Part shown: in pieces, positions 16,259-24,858 of the stretch | Layout: every line of letters starts with the position of its first letter | Numbering within the stretch: the stretch's first letter is position 1 | NCBI GenBank assembly: GCA_040391135.1 | Contig: JBEBYL010000001.1 | Location: 331,068 to 395,067, forward strand | Length of the DNA: 64,000 bases | Direction of reading: 5' to 3' | DNA from: G025836975 sp040391135 | Lineage (GTDB): Bacteria; Pseudomonadota; Gammaproteobacteria; Burkholderiales; Burkholderiaceae_B | Translations under genes and position numbers: made by a program | The notes under the pieces: model-generated | Databases searched by the model: none | What the model was told of the DNA's origin: nothing | What the model saw: only the letters and a program-made list of their open reading frames with translations

Positions 16259-17044
16259 ATGCGTTTGAAGGACAAAGTGGCTTTGATTACCGGAGCCGGA
16301 GCAGGAATAGGGGCGGCGGGGGCCAAGGCGTTTGCCCGCGAGGGCGCGAAAGTGGTCGTAGCCGACGTAAATGACGAAGCGGGCCAGTCATGCGTGCAAG
16401 AGATACGCGAAGCGGGCGGCGAGGCGACTTACCTGCATTGCGATTTCACCGACGAGAAGGCTGTAGAGGCAACGATCAAGGCGGTACTCGACACGTATGG
16501 CGGCCTGGATATTCTGTATAACAATGTTGGCGGCTCCACACCCCGCGACAACCTTATTACTGAAATGCCCATGGAGGAGTTCTGGCACGCCATCAATCGC
16601 GATCTGCTTACAACCTTCCTTGCCACGCGCTTTGGTTTGCGCGCAATGCAGAAGCTGGGGCGGGGCGGGTCCGTCATCAATACCAGTTCGTTTGTGGCGG
16701 TCATCGGAACTTTGGGCTGCGATGCCTATACCGCCGCCAAGGGCGCAATCAATGCATTGACCCGCTCGCTGGCATTGGAGTACGGACCCGAAGGAATTCG
16801 TGTCAATGCGATAGCCCCCGGGGCGGTGCAAACCGACAGGATGGCGCGCTTTCAAGCCAGCAATCCCGATCATGTCAAATTCTCCAAAGCCAATCGCCAC
16901 GGCCGCCCCGAGGTGAAATCGCATGTGTTGGGCCTGATAAGCGTCGAGGATATCGCGCACATGGCCGTATTCCTGGCCAGCGACGAATCGCGGCGGGTTA
17001 CAGGTACGATTCAGGTCATTGATAGCGGGGCATCCGCTACCTGA
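16259..17044 (+). CDS. Short-chain dehydrogenase/reductase
   Basis: This 261-aa SDR has TGAGAGIGAAGAK as the NAD(P)-binding loop, YNNVGG, the catalytic Ser and YTAAKGA (Tyr-x-x-x-Lys), and VNAIAPGAVQTDRM. GAGGAAGAG precedes the start. It is the last gene of the LysR-linked plus-strand unit. It probably oxidises a secondary alcohol of the compound captured by the adjacent Bug protein. Confidence 0.9.
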   Translation: MRLKDKVALITGAGAGIGAAGAKAFAREGAKVVVADVNDEAGQSCVQEIREAGGEATYLHCDFTDEKAVEATIKAVLDTYGGLDILYNNVGGSTPRDNLITEMPMEEFWHAINRDLLTTFLATRFGLRAMQKLGRGGSVINTSSFVAVIGTLGCDAYTAAKGAINALTRSLALEYGPEGIRVNAIAPGAVQTDRMARFQASNPDHVKFSKANRHGRPEVKSHVLGLISVEDIAHMAVFLASDESRRVTGTIQVIDSGASAT

Positions 17045-17383
17045 TTCAGTAACAGCTTTGCTGCGAAACCGATAAGCCGCAGACGATAACCGACATGGCC
17101 ATTTTGGCGCATTACTGGTGACTTCGCTGCGGCTTATCCGCGTTTAACAGATTCCCGCTTCCATAGGACCGGCTTGTGCTCTGTACGGGCTTGATTGGCC
17201 GGCAGCCCCCCCTATCTGAACACCATACATCTCCCGTCCGATCGGACATTCCCCGGCACGGCGCTGCCGATCAGGCTTGCGTTCTTTTTTTGAATACTAT
17301 AGGATTGTATTATTGACTGCTTGTGTTCTTGGTCTGGTGTTCTGACCCTGTAACGCAAGGGCATCGACAATAAAGGAGACAGC
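17045..17383. other. 339-bp intergenic region with spaced inverted repeat
   Basis: No credible gene is present. Two 12-bp arms, GATAAGCCGCAG (17071-17082) and CTGCGGCTTATC (17127-17138), form a perfect inverted repeat with a 44-bp spacer, just after the SDR stop. It could fold as a transcript-end structure or bring two protein sites together. Nearer the lyase gene, AATACTATAGGATTGTATT (17293-17311) is an imperfect AATAC/GTATT inverted repeat followed by a TTGACT hexamer (17313), a possible regulated promoter without a convincing -10. Confidence 0.45.
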
Positions 17384-18265
17384 ATGAACCCACGCTCGGC
17401 CGCATTCCGCGAACTTTTCAAAAAAGGCCCTTTCGTCTGCATGGGCGCGCATGACGCGGTGTCGGCCAAGCTTGCCGAGCAGGCTGGCGCGCCGGCCCTC
17501 TTCGTCAGCGGGTTCGCCGCTTCCGCCATCCTTTTGGGCAAGGCGGACATCGGCCTGCTGACGCAGACAGAGATGTTTGACCACATTCGCCGCATCTGCA
17601 GGGCCTCGACCGTTCCTGTTTTCGCCGATGCCGACACGGGTTATGGCGGCATCCTGGATGTGCAAAGAACGATGGAACTCTGGGAAGAGGCGGGCGCTTC
17701 CTGCCTGCACCTCGAAGACCAGGCCCTGCCCAAGAAATGCGGGCATTTCGCCGGAAAACAGCTGATCTCCAAGCTGGAGATGCGGCTGAAGCTGCGCGCC
17801 ATGCTGGAGGCGCGGCGCGATCCGAACTTTTTCATCGTTGCCCGTACCGATGCGGTAGCCGTGAACGGCCTGGACGATGCGCTGGACCGGCTGGAGGCTT
17901 ATGCGGAAGAGGGGGCCGACGGACTTTATGTGGATGCCCCGGAAAGCATGGATCAACTGCGGGAGATCGGGCGCCGGCTGAAGCCTTTGGGCAAACCCAT
18001 ACTCTTCAATATGGCGCGGTCAGGCAAGACGCCGTTTCTGTCCCTGGACGAGGTGCACGAGCTGGGCTTCTCGTTTGCTATCTGTCCGATAGAGCCCATG
18101 TTCGCCATGCATAAAGCGGTGAAGGAAATGATGGAGACCTTCATGCAGAAGGGCTGCTCCACGAACGCCATTGCCCATCAGATCACTTCGTTCCAGGACT
18201 TCAACCAATTCGTGGGCCTGGAGGAATCCGTGGCGATTGAACGCAAGTTCGCCGGCGCCGATTAA
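17384..18265 (+). CDS. Isocitrate lyase/PEP mutase superfamily enzyme
   Basis: This 293-aa protein has the superfamily's beta-barrel motifs: GAHDAVSAKLAEQAG, the Mg-binding DADTGYGG, LEDQALPKKCGH and VARTDA. The KKCGH catalytic-cysteine loop places it with the true C-C lyases (methylisocitrate lyase, 2,3-dimethylmalate lyase, isocitrate lyase) rather than with phosphonate mutases. The expected reaction is retro-Claisen cleavage of a 2-hydroxy- or alkyl-substituted di- or tricarboxylate. AAAGGAG sits before the ATG. It is followed by a Bug receptor 47 bp downstream, which suggests direct catabolism of an imported substituted malate or citrate. Confidence 0.9.
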   Translation: MNPRSAAFRELFKKGPFVCMGAHDAVSAKLAEQAGAPALFVSGFAASAILLGKADIGLLTQTEMFDHIRRICRASTVPVFADADTGYGGILDVQRTMELWEEAGASCLHLEDQALPKKCGHFAGKQLISKLEMRLKLRAMLEARRDPNFFIVARTDAVAVNGLDDALDRLEAYAEEGADGLYVDAPESMDQLREIGRRLKPLGKPILFNMARSGKTPFLSLDEVHELGFSFAICPIEPMFAMHKAVKEMMETFMQKGCSTNAIAHQITSFQDFNQFVGLEESVAIERKFAGAD

Positions 18266-18312
18266 GGCGCCAAGCTATTTCATCAACAATATCGTATAAA
18301 CAGGAGAGACAG

Positions 18313-19290
18313 ATGAAGTTATCAAGACTGGGCCTGGGCCTGGGCATTGCCCTGGCGATGGGAGCAAACGCGCAGGCCGACGCTAGCAAGTTTCCGGAAA
18401 AGAACGTTGTCATCATCGTGCCGTATTCGCCCGGCGGCGGCAGCGACAATGTGTCCCGCGCTATGGCCCGCTACCTATCCCAGGAGTGGGGGAAAACCGT
18501 TGTCGTCGAAAACAAGCCGGGGGCGGACGGTCTGATCGCCACCAATGACACGATCAGGGCCAAGCCGGACGGCTATACCTTGCTGGTGTCCATCCCCGCC
18601 ATTGCCATGCTCAAGCACACCAATAAATCCATCAAGGTCGATCCGCTGACGCAGCTGACACCCGTGACCATGATGGCGACGGGCCCGACCGCGATCGTGG
18701 TCAAGGGAAAAACCGACATCAAGACGGTGGCGGACTACAAGCGCCATTGCTCCAACGAGGCGAACAATTGCAGCTGGGCCAGCGGCGAACCGTTCACGCT
18801 GATGGTCGGAACCGGCCTGATGTCTTCCCTGGGCTTGAACGACAAGGTGACCAATGTGCGCTACGCCGGCACGTCCGCGGCGGTCAGCGATGTCATCGGC
18901 GGGCACGTTACCTCGCTGGTGACCGGCACGTCTTCGGTTCTGTCGGCCCATAAATCCGGAGACCTTCGGATACTTGCCGTCAGCGCCGATAAACGCCTGG
19001 CCGAGCTTCCCGATGTTCCCACCTACGCGGAAGCCGGCCTTAGCGACGTGAAATTCAGCAATAACTGGTATGGCGTATTCGCGCCGGCCGGAACGCCGGA
19101 GGACGTCAAGAAGAAAATCGCCGATGGTTTCCACAAGGCGGCCAATGCACCCGAAGTGGTAAAGGTGCTGAAGCCCTTGCTGCTGTCGCCGGTGGGCAGT
19201 TCGCCGGAGGAATTTGCCAAGCAACTGGCGCAAGACCAGAAGATCATCGATGCGGCGGCGCCCTCGGTGTTCGCCGAGCAAGGCAAATAA
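18313..19290 (+). CDS. Bug/TctC-family periplasmic solute receptor with paired cysteines
   Basis: This 325-aa receptor has a Sec signal peptide (cleavage near NAQA, residue 22) and AGGAGAG before the ATG. Motifs include YSPGGGSDNVSRAMARYL, GYTLLVS and VRYAGTSAAVSDVIGG. Cys146 and Cys153 (KRHCSNEANNCSW) are seven residues apart in the mature protein and could form a disulfide, unusual among its eleven relatives here. It is paired with the isocitrate-lyase-family enzyme and convergent with the SDR at 19294, with only 3 bp between stops. Confidence 0.92.
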   Translation: MKLSRLGLGLGIALAMGANAQADASKFPEKNVVIIVPYSPGGGSDNVSRAMARYLSQEWGKTVVVENKPGADGLIATNDTIRAKPDGYTLLVSIPAIAMLKHTNKSIKVDPLTQLTPVTMMATGPTAIVVKGKTDIKTVADYKRHCSNEANNCSWASGEPFTLMVGTGLMSSLGLNDKVTNVRYAGTSAAVSDVIGGHVTSLVTGTSSVLSAHKSGDLRILAVSADKRLAELPDVPTYAEAGLSDVKFSNNWYGVFAPAGTPEDVKKKIADGFHKAANAPEVVKVLKPLLLSPVGSSPEEFAKQLAQDQKIIDAAAPSVFAEQGK

Positions 19291-19293
19291 GGC

Positions 19294-20085
19294 TTAGATG
19301 TCCCAGGGGACGCCGCCGGCATAGGTTTTATAGCTGACGGCGGCGGCCCATCCGGAGTCCACCGGAAGCAGCACCCCCGTAATTTTCGAAGCGGCCTCGG
19401 AGCATAAGAAAGAAACAGCTTGCGAGATATCGTCGCCATCCGGCAGCGCATCCAGGGCATGTACGCCCATGATCTTGACCGGATCCCGAAGGCCCGCGTC
19501 GATCTTCTCTTGCAAGCCCTCGGTCAGCACATAAGTGGGCGCCACCGAATTGACGCGGATGCCATGACGTCCAAGCTCCACGGCAAGCAGCTGCGTCAAG
19601 CGCTGTATGGCGGCTTTCCCCGGGTTGTAAGCGGGCAGCGGTAGCGGCAAAAGACTATTGATGGACCCCAAAGTCACGATCGCGCCCCGGCCATGTTCGC
19701 GCATCTGGCGTCCGAAGGCGATGCAGGCATGCAAGGTTCCATGGTAGTTGACCTGCCACATGCGGTCGTGTCGGGCCATGTCCATATCCAGTATGGATTC
19801 CGTGTTGGGGATCAGGGCGGCGGACGTCACCAGGATGTCGGCCGGTCCCATTTCCCGCTCCACAGTCTTGGCGACCTGCAGGAGGTCGGCATGGTCCGCC
19901 ACATCGCAGCGATAGAACTTGACGGGCGCCCCACCATGGGAGGCTCGCCTTGCGGTCTCGTCGCCCTTGCGTTCATCGACATCCAGGATGGCGACCGAAC
20001 ATCCCTCGTTTGCAAAACGCATCGCGCAGGCTTGGCCGATGCCGCTGGCCCCGCCTGTGATGACGGCGGTCCGGCGATCGGTCAT
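19294..20085 (-). CDS. Short-chain dehydrogenase/reductase
   Basis: This 263-aa SDR has TGGASGIGQACAM, a DVDERKG acidic residue favouring NAD, TLGSINSLLPLPLPAYNPGKAA (Ser, Tyr-x-x-x-Lys variant) and VNSVAPTYVLTEGL. Its start overlaps the stop of the upstream beta-hydroxyacid dehydrogenase by 4 bp (ATGA), showing coupling. It is the last gene of the minus-strand cluster that begins with the TRAP receptor. Confidence 0.9.
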   Translation of the reverse strand: MTDRRTAVITGGASGIGQACAMRFANEGCSVAILDVDERKGDETARRASHGGAPVKFYRCDVADHADLLQVAKTVEREMGPADILVTSAALIPNTESILDMDMARHDRMWQVNYHGTLHACIAFGRQMREHGRGAIVTLGSINSLLPLPLPAYNPGKAAIQRLTQLLAVELGRHGIRVNSVAPTYVLTEGLQEKIDAGLRDPVKIMGVHALDALPDGDDISQAVSFLCSEAASKITGVLLPVDSGWAAAVSYKTYAGGVPWDI

Positions 20086-21002
20086 GCCTGCCTGGCCGCC
20101 TTGCCGCGGACTTCGACGCCCACTTGATCCTCGATCACGCGGATCATTTCAGTCATGTCGGCCTGGTAGCCCAGCTTCTCGGCGGCTGAATTCAGGAAGG
20201 CCCGCACGGATTGCGCGACAGGCATCGGTATGCCAAGGCTGTCGGCCTCTTCCATGCACAGGCGCACGTCCTTGGCCGACAAGCCGACGGAGAAGCCGAA
20301 GTCGAAGCTGCGCGACAGGACAAAATTGGGGATCTTCACCTCGGAGGCGTTGGACCGGCCCGATCCGGCGTTGATCACTTGGGTCATGATGTCGGCGTCC
20401 AGCCCGGCCTTGGTGCCCATGACCAGCGCTTCGGACGTGACGACCAGGGCGGTGACGGAAACCAGGTTGTTGATGACCTTCAGGGTCTGCGCCATGCCGG
20501 GCTCGGCACCGACATAGATTTGCTTGCCCAGGTGATCCAGTATGGGCGTGACTTCCTGGACGCGATCCTTGTCGCCGGCCACCATCAAGGCCAGCGTGCC
20601 TTTGGTTGCTCCGGCCACGCCGCCGCTGACCGGGCAGTCTATAGCGGTTATGGAGCGATCGGCCAGGCCCTGCGCGAGTTTTTTTGCCACGCCGGGTCCG
20701 GTGGTGGACAGATCGATGACCGTGCGCACGGCGGCGCCTTGCGCCAAGCCGTTTTCCCCCAGTCCGACCAGAGCCACCACATCGGGTGTGGGCAGGGAGA
20801 TCAGGACGATGGACGCCTGATCCGCTACGGCCTTGGGCGAGTCCGCGCGGACGGCGCCCTTGTTCAACAATGGGGTCAGCGCATCCTGGTTGGCGTCGCA
20901 GATAATCAGTTCGTATCCCGCGTCGATCAGGCGGCCGGCGATGGGGCCGCCCATTCTCCCCAGACCCACGAAACCCAGGCGTTTGTTTGCGGCTTCACTC
21001 AT
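20082..21002 (-). CDS. 3-hydroxyisobutyrate dehydrogenase-family oxidoreductase
   Basis: This 306-aa enzyme has the N-terminal Rossmann motif GFVGLGRMGGPIAGRL, the substrate-binding DCPVSGGVAGATKGTLA, and the catalytic Lys in MAQTLKVINNLVS. Family members include 3-hydroxyisobutyrate dehydrogenase, tartronate semialdehyde reductase and related 3-hydroxyacid dehydrogenases. It sits between two SDR genes and is coupled to the downstream one. GAGCAAG provides a reasonable RBS. The substrate is undetermined. Confidence 0.9.
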   Translation of the reverse strand: MSEAANKRLGFVGLGRMGGPIAGRLIDAGYELIICDANQDALTPLLNKGAVRADSPKAVADQASIVLISLPTPDVVALVGLGENGLAQGAAVRTVIDLSTTGPGVAKKLAQGLADRSITAIDCPVSGGVAGATKGTLALMVAGDKDRVQEVTPILDHLGKQIYVGAEPGMAQTLKVINNLVSVTALVVTSEALVMGTKAGLDADIMTQVINAGSGRSNASEVKIPNFVLSRSFDFGFSVGLSAKDVRLCMEEADSLGIPMPVAQSVRAFLNSAAEKLGYQADMTEMIRVIEDQVGVEVRGKAARQA

Positions 21003-21051
21003 GCTTGCTCCTTGCTTTTTTCGATTCGATTGTTGATAGTCAAAATTGAAT

Positions 21052-21837
21052 TCATGCGGCCGTCCAGCCGCCGTCTATGGGCAGCACCGAGCCGGTAATG
21101 TCCCGGCCCGCCTCGCCGCACAGGAAGCGGACCATGGCGGCTACGCTTTCCATCGCAACGAACCTGCCGGTGGGCTGGCGCTCGGCCAGGTAGTCATGGG
21201 TGGCTTGCTCTTGCGATACGCCGGCCTTGGCCGCCATGCCCGCGATGCGTTCCAGGATGGCCGGCGTCGGGACCGTGCCGGGACATACCGCGTTGCAGGT
21301 GATGCCGCTGGTTGCCGTTTCCAGCGCTATGGCGCGGGTCATGCCGATAAGCCCGGTCTTTGTCGTGACGTAGCCCACGCGGTTGACCGCCGCCGACGAG
21401 CCGTAGACGGAAGACATGTTTATGATGCGGCCCCAGGCGCGCTGGCGCATTCCCGGCATGGCCAGCCGGCAGGTATGGAAGGCGGCGGACAGGTTTACGG
21501 CGATGGATTCGTCCCAATGCGTGGCGGGCAGTTCCTCGGCGGGGGAGAAGTGCCTGACCACGGCGTTGTTGACCACGATGTCGACATGGCCGAACCGTTG
21601 CTGGGCCTCAGCCATCAGCTCTTCGATCTGGTCGACTCGCGCAAGATCGGCGCGGCTAAGGAGCACGTCGCGACCCGATGCCCGGCGCAGCCTGTCGGCG
21701 GCATCGGCGGCAAGGTCCTCCGGCTCCAGTCCATGCAGCACGATATGGCAGCCGGCCATGGCAAGGTCTTCGGCGATGGCATATCCCAGCCCGCGGACGG
21801 AGCCGGTTATCAGGGCGCATTTGTTTTCTAGCATCAT
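21052..21837 (-). CDS. Short-chain dehydrogenase, 3-hydroxybutyrate dehydrogenase-like
   Basis: This 261-aa SDR has TGSVRGLGYAIAEDL, VNNAVVRHFSP, INMSSVYGSSAAVNRVGYVTTK (Ser and Tyr-x-x-x-Lys) and CNAVCPGTVPTPAI. The length and the HGLEPEDLA region after strand 2 resemble D-3-hydroxybutyrate dehydrogenases (bdh). Two adjacent ATG codons (21837, 21834) are both possible starts; the RBS is weak. It lies 25 bp downstream of the metallo-hydrolase gene in the same unit. Confidence 0.85.
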   Translation of the reverse strand: MMLENKCALITGSVRGLGYAIAEDLAMAGCHIVLHGLEPEDLAADAADRLRRASGRDVLLSRADLARVDQIEELMAEAQQRFGHVDIVVNNAVVRHFSPAEELPATHWDESIAVNLSAAFHTCRLAMPGMRQRAWGRIINMSSVYGSSAAVNRVGYVTTKTGLIGMTRAIALETATSGITCNAVCPGTVPTPAILERIAGMAAKAGVSQEQATHDYLAERQPTGRFVAMESVAAMVRFLCGEAGRDITGSVLPIDGGWTAA

Positions 21838-21862
21838 GGATGGTGGGCGCTAAAGCGCCTGT

Positions 21863-22684
21863 TTAGTCGGCGGGATTGTTGGGCGCGACATCGAGCCGGA
21901 CCACTTTGCCCTCGGTCTGGGGCGACAGGGCGGGGTAGCGAAGCATGACCTGCGGATCATGCCCGGGGATAATGTGCCGCGACGAATCGGCCAGGCTGCG
22001 TACCCGTTTATGGCCTTCCAGCATGTCGCCCACGTTATAGACGGCGGGGAAAGGGATCTGGTGTTCGATGTTGCCGTACAGATGGGTGGCGTCGGAGGCG
22101 ACGACCACCCATCCGCGCTTGGTCCAGACCCTGACAACCTGAAGGCCGGCGGTATGGCCTCCGATCAGGTGCAGCGACAAGCCAGGCGCCAATTCGGTGT
22201 CGCCGCGATGGAACTCCACCTGGCCGCCGTACAGCTTGCGCACAAAACTGACGATGTCTTCCACATTGAAGGGTTGGCGCAGGGCGGAATGGCACATGCA
22301 CCGGCCTGTGGCATAGGCGGGCTCCGCGTCCTGGATATGGAACTTGGCCTTGGGAAACTGGTCCAGCGTGCCGGCGTGGTCGTAATGCAGATGGGTAAGA
22401 ATGATGTGCTCTACGCTTTCGGCGGCCACCCCCACAAGGGCCAGGCCGTCTTTGACGGAGATGAGCAGTTCGCGCCCGCGCTCCCGCGCCGATCGCTCCT
22501 CGAAACCGGTATCAATGACGTATACCTCGCTGTTGCGCCGGGCCACCCACACGTAATACTCAAGGTCCGACTCGGCATCGTGGAAGTCCACGGGGCCGAT
22601 ATAGTTGTCGTGCGCCTTGCGGCCGCTATGGCGCGCATAACGGATGGCGTAGAGTTCGAAGGGGGCAATGCCTTGAGCATCCAT
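21863..22684 (-). CDS. Metallo-beta-lactamase-fold hydrolase, AHL-lactonase-like
   Basis: This 273-aa protein has the HLHYDHAG motif (His98, His100, Asp102, His103), a later GGHTAGLQ histidine, the bridging Asp in VASDATHLYG and a C-terminal GHDP histidine: a complete di-metal site. The spacing resembles N-acyl-homoserine lactonase-family proteins, which open lactone rings. In this catabolic setting a lactone intermediate, not a quorum signal, is the likelier substrate. GGAGA precedes the start. It follows the GntR regulator and precedes an SDR. Confidence 0.85.
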   Translation of the reverse strand: MDAQGIAPFELYAIRYARHSGRKAHDNYIGPVDFHDAESDLEYYVWVARRNSEVYVIDTGFEERSARERGRELLISVKDGLALVGVAAESVEHIILTHLHYDHAGTLDQFPKAKFHIQDAEPAYATGRCMCHSALRQPFNVEDIVSFVRKLYGGQVEFHRGDTELAPGLSLHLIGGHTAGLQVVRVWTKRGWVVVASDATHLYGNIEHQIPFPAVYNVGDMLEGHKRVRSLADSSRHIIPGHDPQVMLRYPALSPQTEGKVVRLDVAPNNPAD

Positions 22685-22773
22685 GGGTTTGTCTCCGGAG
22701 TCGTGTCTATCATGGGCCGGGGGCCCGGCGTGTCATCGTGCAGCCTTATTGTTCTGGGTGGTCACGCAGGGCA

Positions 22774-23484
22774 TCAGGCTTTCTTGCGGGCGGCTTCCTC
22801 GTCTTGCTGGCGCAATAGCGCGATGGCCACGGCCGACGCGTTTCGGACATGCCGGCTACCCGCCTTGCGGGCGGCTTTTTCATCCTTGGCCTCCAGCGCC
22901 TTCAGCAGGTCGCCCAGCTCGGCAAGGCTTTTGTTGGCGCGTCCCGGCGCGGCCATGGACATGGACCGCAGCAGCATGATCTGCGAGTTCAGCAGACGCA
23001 GGCTGTTCGATAGCGCTTCGTTGCCCGCGCCATCCAGAAGGCAGCGGTAAAAGTGATTCTTGGCCTTGAGCTGGTTCAAGCCGTCGTCCTTGGTGTGCGA
23101 TGCCTTGAGGTCTGTGTAGGCCTGTTTCAGGGCTTTCAGGTGATCGGGCGTCGCACGTTCGGCAAACAATTGGCTGGCCAGGCCCTCGAGCTCCTCGCGG
23201 ACCCGATAGATGCCATCGGCCTGTTCGGGTGTGATGGTCTCGACGACCGGCCCGCGATGCGGGATGACCTTGATCAAGCGCTCGGTCTCGAGCTGGCGCA
23301 GCGCTTCACGCACCAAGGTGCGGCTGACGCCGGTCATCTCGCATAGTTCTCGTTCCGGCAGGCGGTCTCCCGGCTGGAAGCGGCCAGCCAGAATGGCGTT
23401 GCGTATGCTTTCCGTCACGCTATGGCGCAGCACCGCCGCGACACGATGCACCTTGAAATCACCATCGGCTTCTTCTGGCTTCAT
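22774..23484 (-). CDS. GntR-family regulator, FCD subfamily
   Basis: This 236-aa regulator has an N-terminal winged helix (GDRLPERELCEMTGVSRTLVREALRQLE) and an all-helical C-terminal FCD domain whose metal or ligand site is formed by Asp and His residues. It lies between the TRAP receptor gene and the metallo-hydrolase operon on the same strand, so it probably senses an imported organic acid and controls this cluster. The AT-rich inverted repeat at 24774-24802 is a candidate operator. Confidence 0.92.
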   Translation of the reverse strand: MKPEEADGDFKVHRVAAVLRHSVTESIRNAILAGRFQPGDRLPERELCEMTGVSRTLVREALRQLETERLIKVIPHRGPVVETITPEQADGIYRVREELEGLASQLFAERATPDHLKALKQAYTDLKASHTKDDGLNQLKAKNHFYRCLLDGAGNEALSNSLRLLNSQIMLLRSMSMAAPGRANKSLAELGDLLKALEAKDEKAARKAGSRHVRNASAVAIALLRQQDEEAARKKA

Positions 23485-23603
23485 ATGTTTCTCTGTTTTA
23501 TTAGCGAATGTTAAAAAAGGTGGGCACGTCCCGGTTGATCGGTTCCTTCGCCGGAACGTGCATGGACACCAAGTTTAGTCCAGCCGCCGCTTTTTCAGCC
23601 GCC

Positions 23604-24677
23604 CTATTGTTTTCCAAGTACGCTTCTTACCTTTTCAATGTATGCCTTGCCGTCGAAGCCAACCTCTTGGGCCCGCTTGTACCAGGCGTCGTAGGAAGGC
23701 CCAATGTATTGGGGCTGCATCAGCTTGTCGCGTTCGGAGTCGGGTGCCACCCAGAAGGTAACGCCCTCGGACTCCATCTTCTTCATGGCGTTGCCGACAA
23801 ATTCGCTATAGCGTGAAAAAGCTTCTTCCTGGATCTGGTCCATGACGCCCGCCACTTGCTTCTGGACGTCGGGCGGCAGCTTGTTCCAGCTGGCAGGATT
23901 GGCCAGTATCGCCCAGCCGTTCAGAGGGCCAAGGCTCCAGTTCTGAACGTACTTTGCAAGCCGCCAGTATTCCAGGGCATTGCCCACACAGGTCGACGTA
24001 AACAGGCCGTCTATCACGCCGCGCTCCAGCGCGGGATAAATTTCGGGAACCGGCAGGGGAACCGGTTTCCCGCCCAGCGCGTTCACCACTTCGGCCGTCT
24101 GGGGGTTGTGCACACGCAGCCGCTTGCCCTTGAAGTCCGCAAGCGTCTTGATCGGCTCCTTCGAAAAGAGCTGCTGAGTGCACCACACGCCGTTCGCCAG
24201 CACGATGGCGTCCCATTTTTCCTTCCAGATTTTCTTGGTGTCTTCGAACCAGAAGGCATCGCCTACTTTTTTGTATTCCTGGACGTTGTTGATCAGGCCC
24301 GGCAGATTGAATATGCCCATGCGCGGTTCGTCGGCGGCCAGGTAGGTGTGCAGGGCGGCGCTCATGTCGACGCGGCCTTCACGGATGGCCGTTGCAATCT
24401 GCGCCGCCGGGACTAGGGAGTCGCTGACCGTTACCTTGACCTTTCCGTTGGTGGCTTTCTTGACCCGCTCCGGAACGGACTGGGTCAGTATGGAATAGCC
24501 ATCGCCGGGCGAGACAATGACCGACATCGTCAAGTCATATTCCTGCGCGGAGGCGGGCGAGGCGGCAAAAAGGATGCCGGCGCATAGCGCGGCATGTGCA
24601 AACGTGCGAACAAGATTCTGTTTGCAAGCACTTGACAGTGACTGCGGTACAGCGGGGTGCTGATATGAGCGCTTCAT
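23604..24677 (-). CDS. TRAP transporter solute receptor, DctP family
   Basis: This 357-aa protein has a long n-region then a Sec signal peptide ending SPASAQEYDL (cleavage near residue 44). Family features are LVPAAQIATAIREGRVDM, the ligand-binding DFKGKRLRVHNPQT with its conserved Arg, and EIYPALERGVIDGLFTS. GGAGAAG lies before the ATG. It is divergent from the fused DctQM permease across 181 bp, so receptor and permease are separately transcribed halves of one importer. The ligand is likely an organic acid or its amide, unresolved. Confidence 0.93.
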   Translation of the reverse strand: MKRSYQHPAVPQSLSSACKQNLVRTFAHAALCAGILFAASPASAQEYDLTMSVIVSPGDGYSILTQSVPERVKKATNGKVKVTVSDSLVPAAQIATAIREGRVDMSAALHTYLAADEPRMGIFNLPGLINNVQEYKKVGDAFWFEDTKKIWKEKWDAIVLANGVWCTQQLFSKEPIKTLADFKGKRLRVHNPQTAEVVNALGGKPVPLPVPEIYPALERGVIDGLFTSTCVGNALEYWRLAKYVQNWSLGPLNGWAILANPASWNKLPPDVQKQVAGVMDQIQEEAFSRYSEFVGNAMKKMESEGVTFWVAPDSERDKLMQPQYIGPSYDAWYKRAQEVGFDGKAYIEKVRSVLGKQ

Positions 24678-24773
24678 TGTCTTCTCCGTATTTAAATGCT
24701 TTTTTGGCTGGGATGGAATGACGTTGCGGGACTGGATGCCGCGGTCCTGCTAGAGCTGATGCCGGAAATATTA

Positions 24774-24802
24774 TATTATCGTAATTCCATAATTCGATAA
24801 TA
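24774..24802. promoter_or_regulatory. Inverted repeat between TRAP receptor and permease genes
   Basis: TATTATCG (24774-24781) and CGATAATA (24795-24802) form a perfect 8-bp inverted repeat with a 13-bp spacer, in a strikingly AT-rich patch of the 181-bp divergent promoter region. Position and symmetry suit a dimeric regulator controlling both TRAP genes; the GntR protein encoded at 22774-23484 is the nearest candidate. Confidence 0.45.
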
Positions 24803-24858
24803 CAATATACGTTTAAAAACAGCAATGGCTTGCAGCATCGCCAAAATAAGGAGACGCA

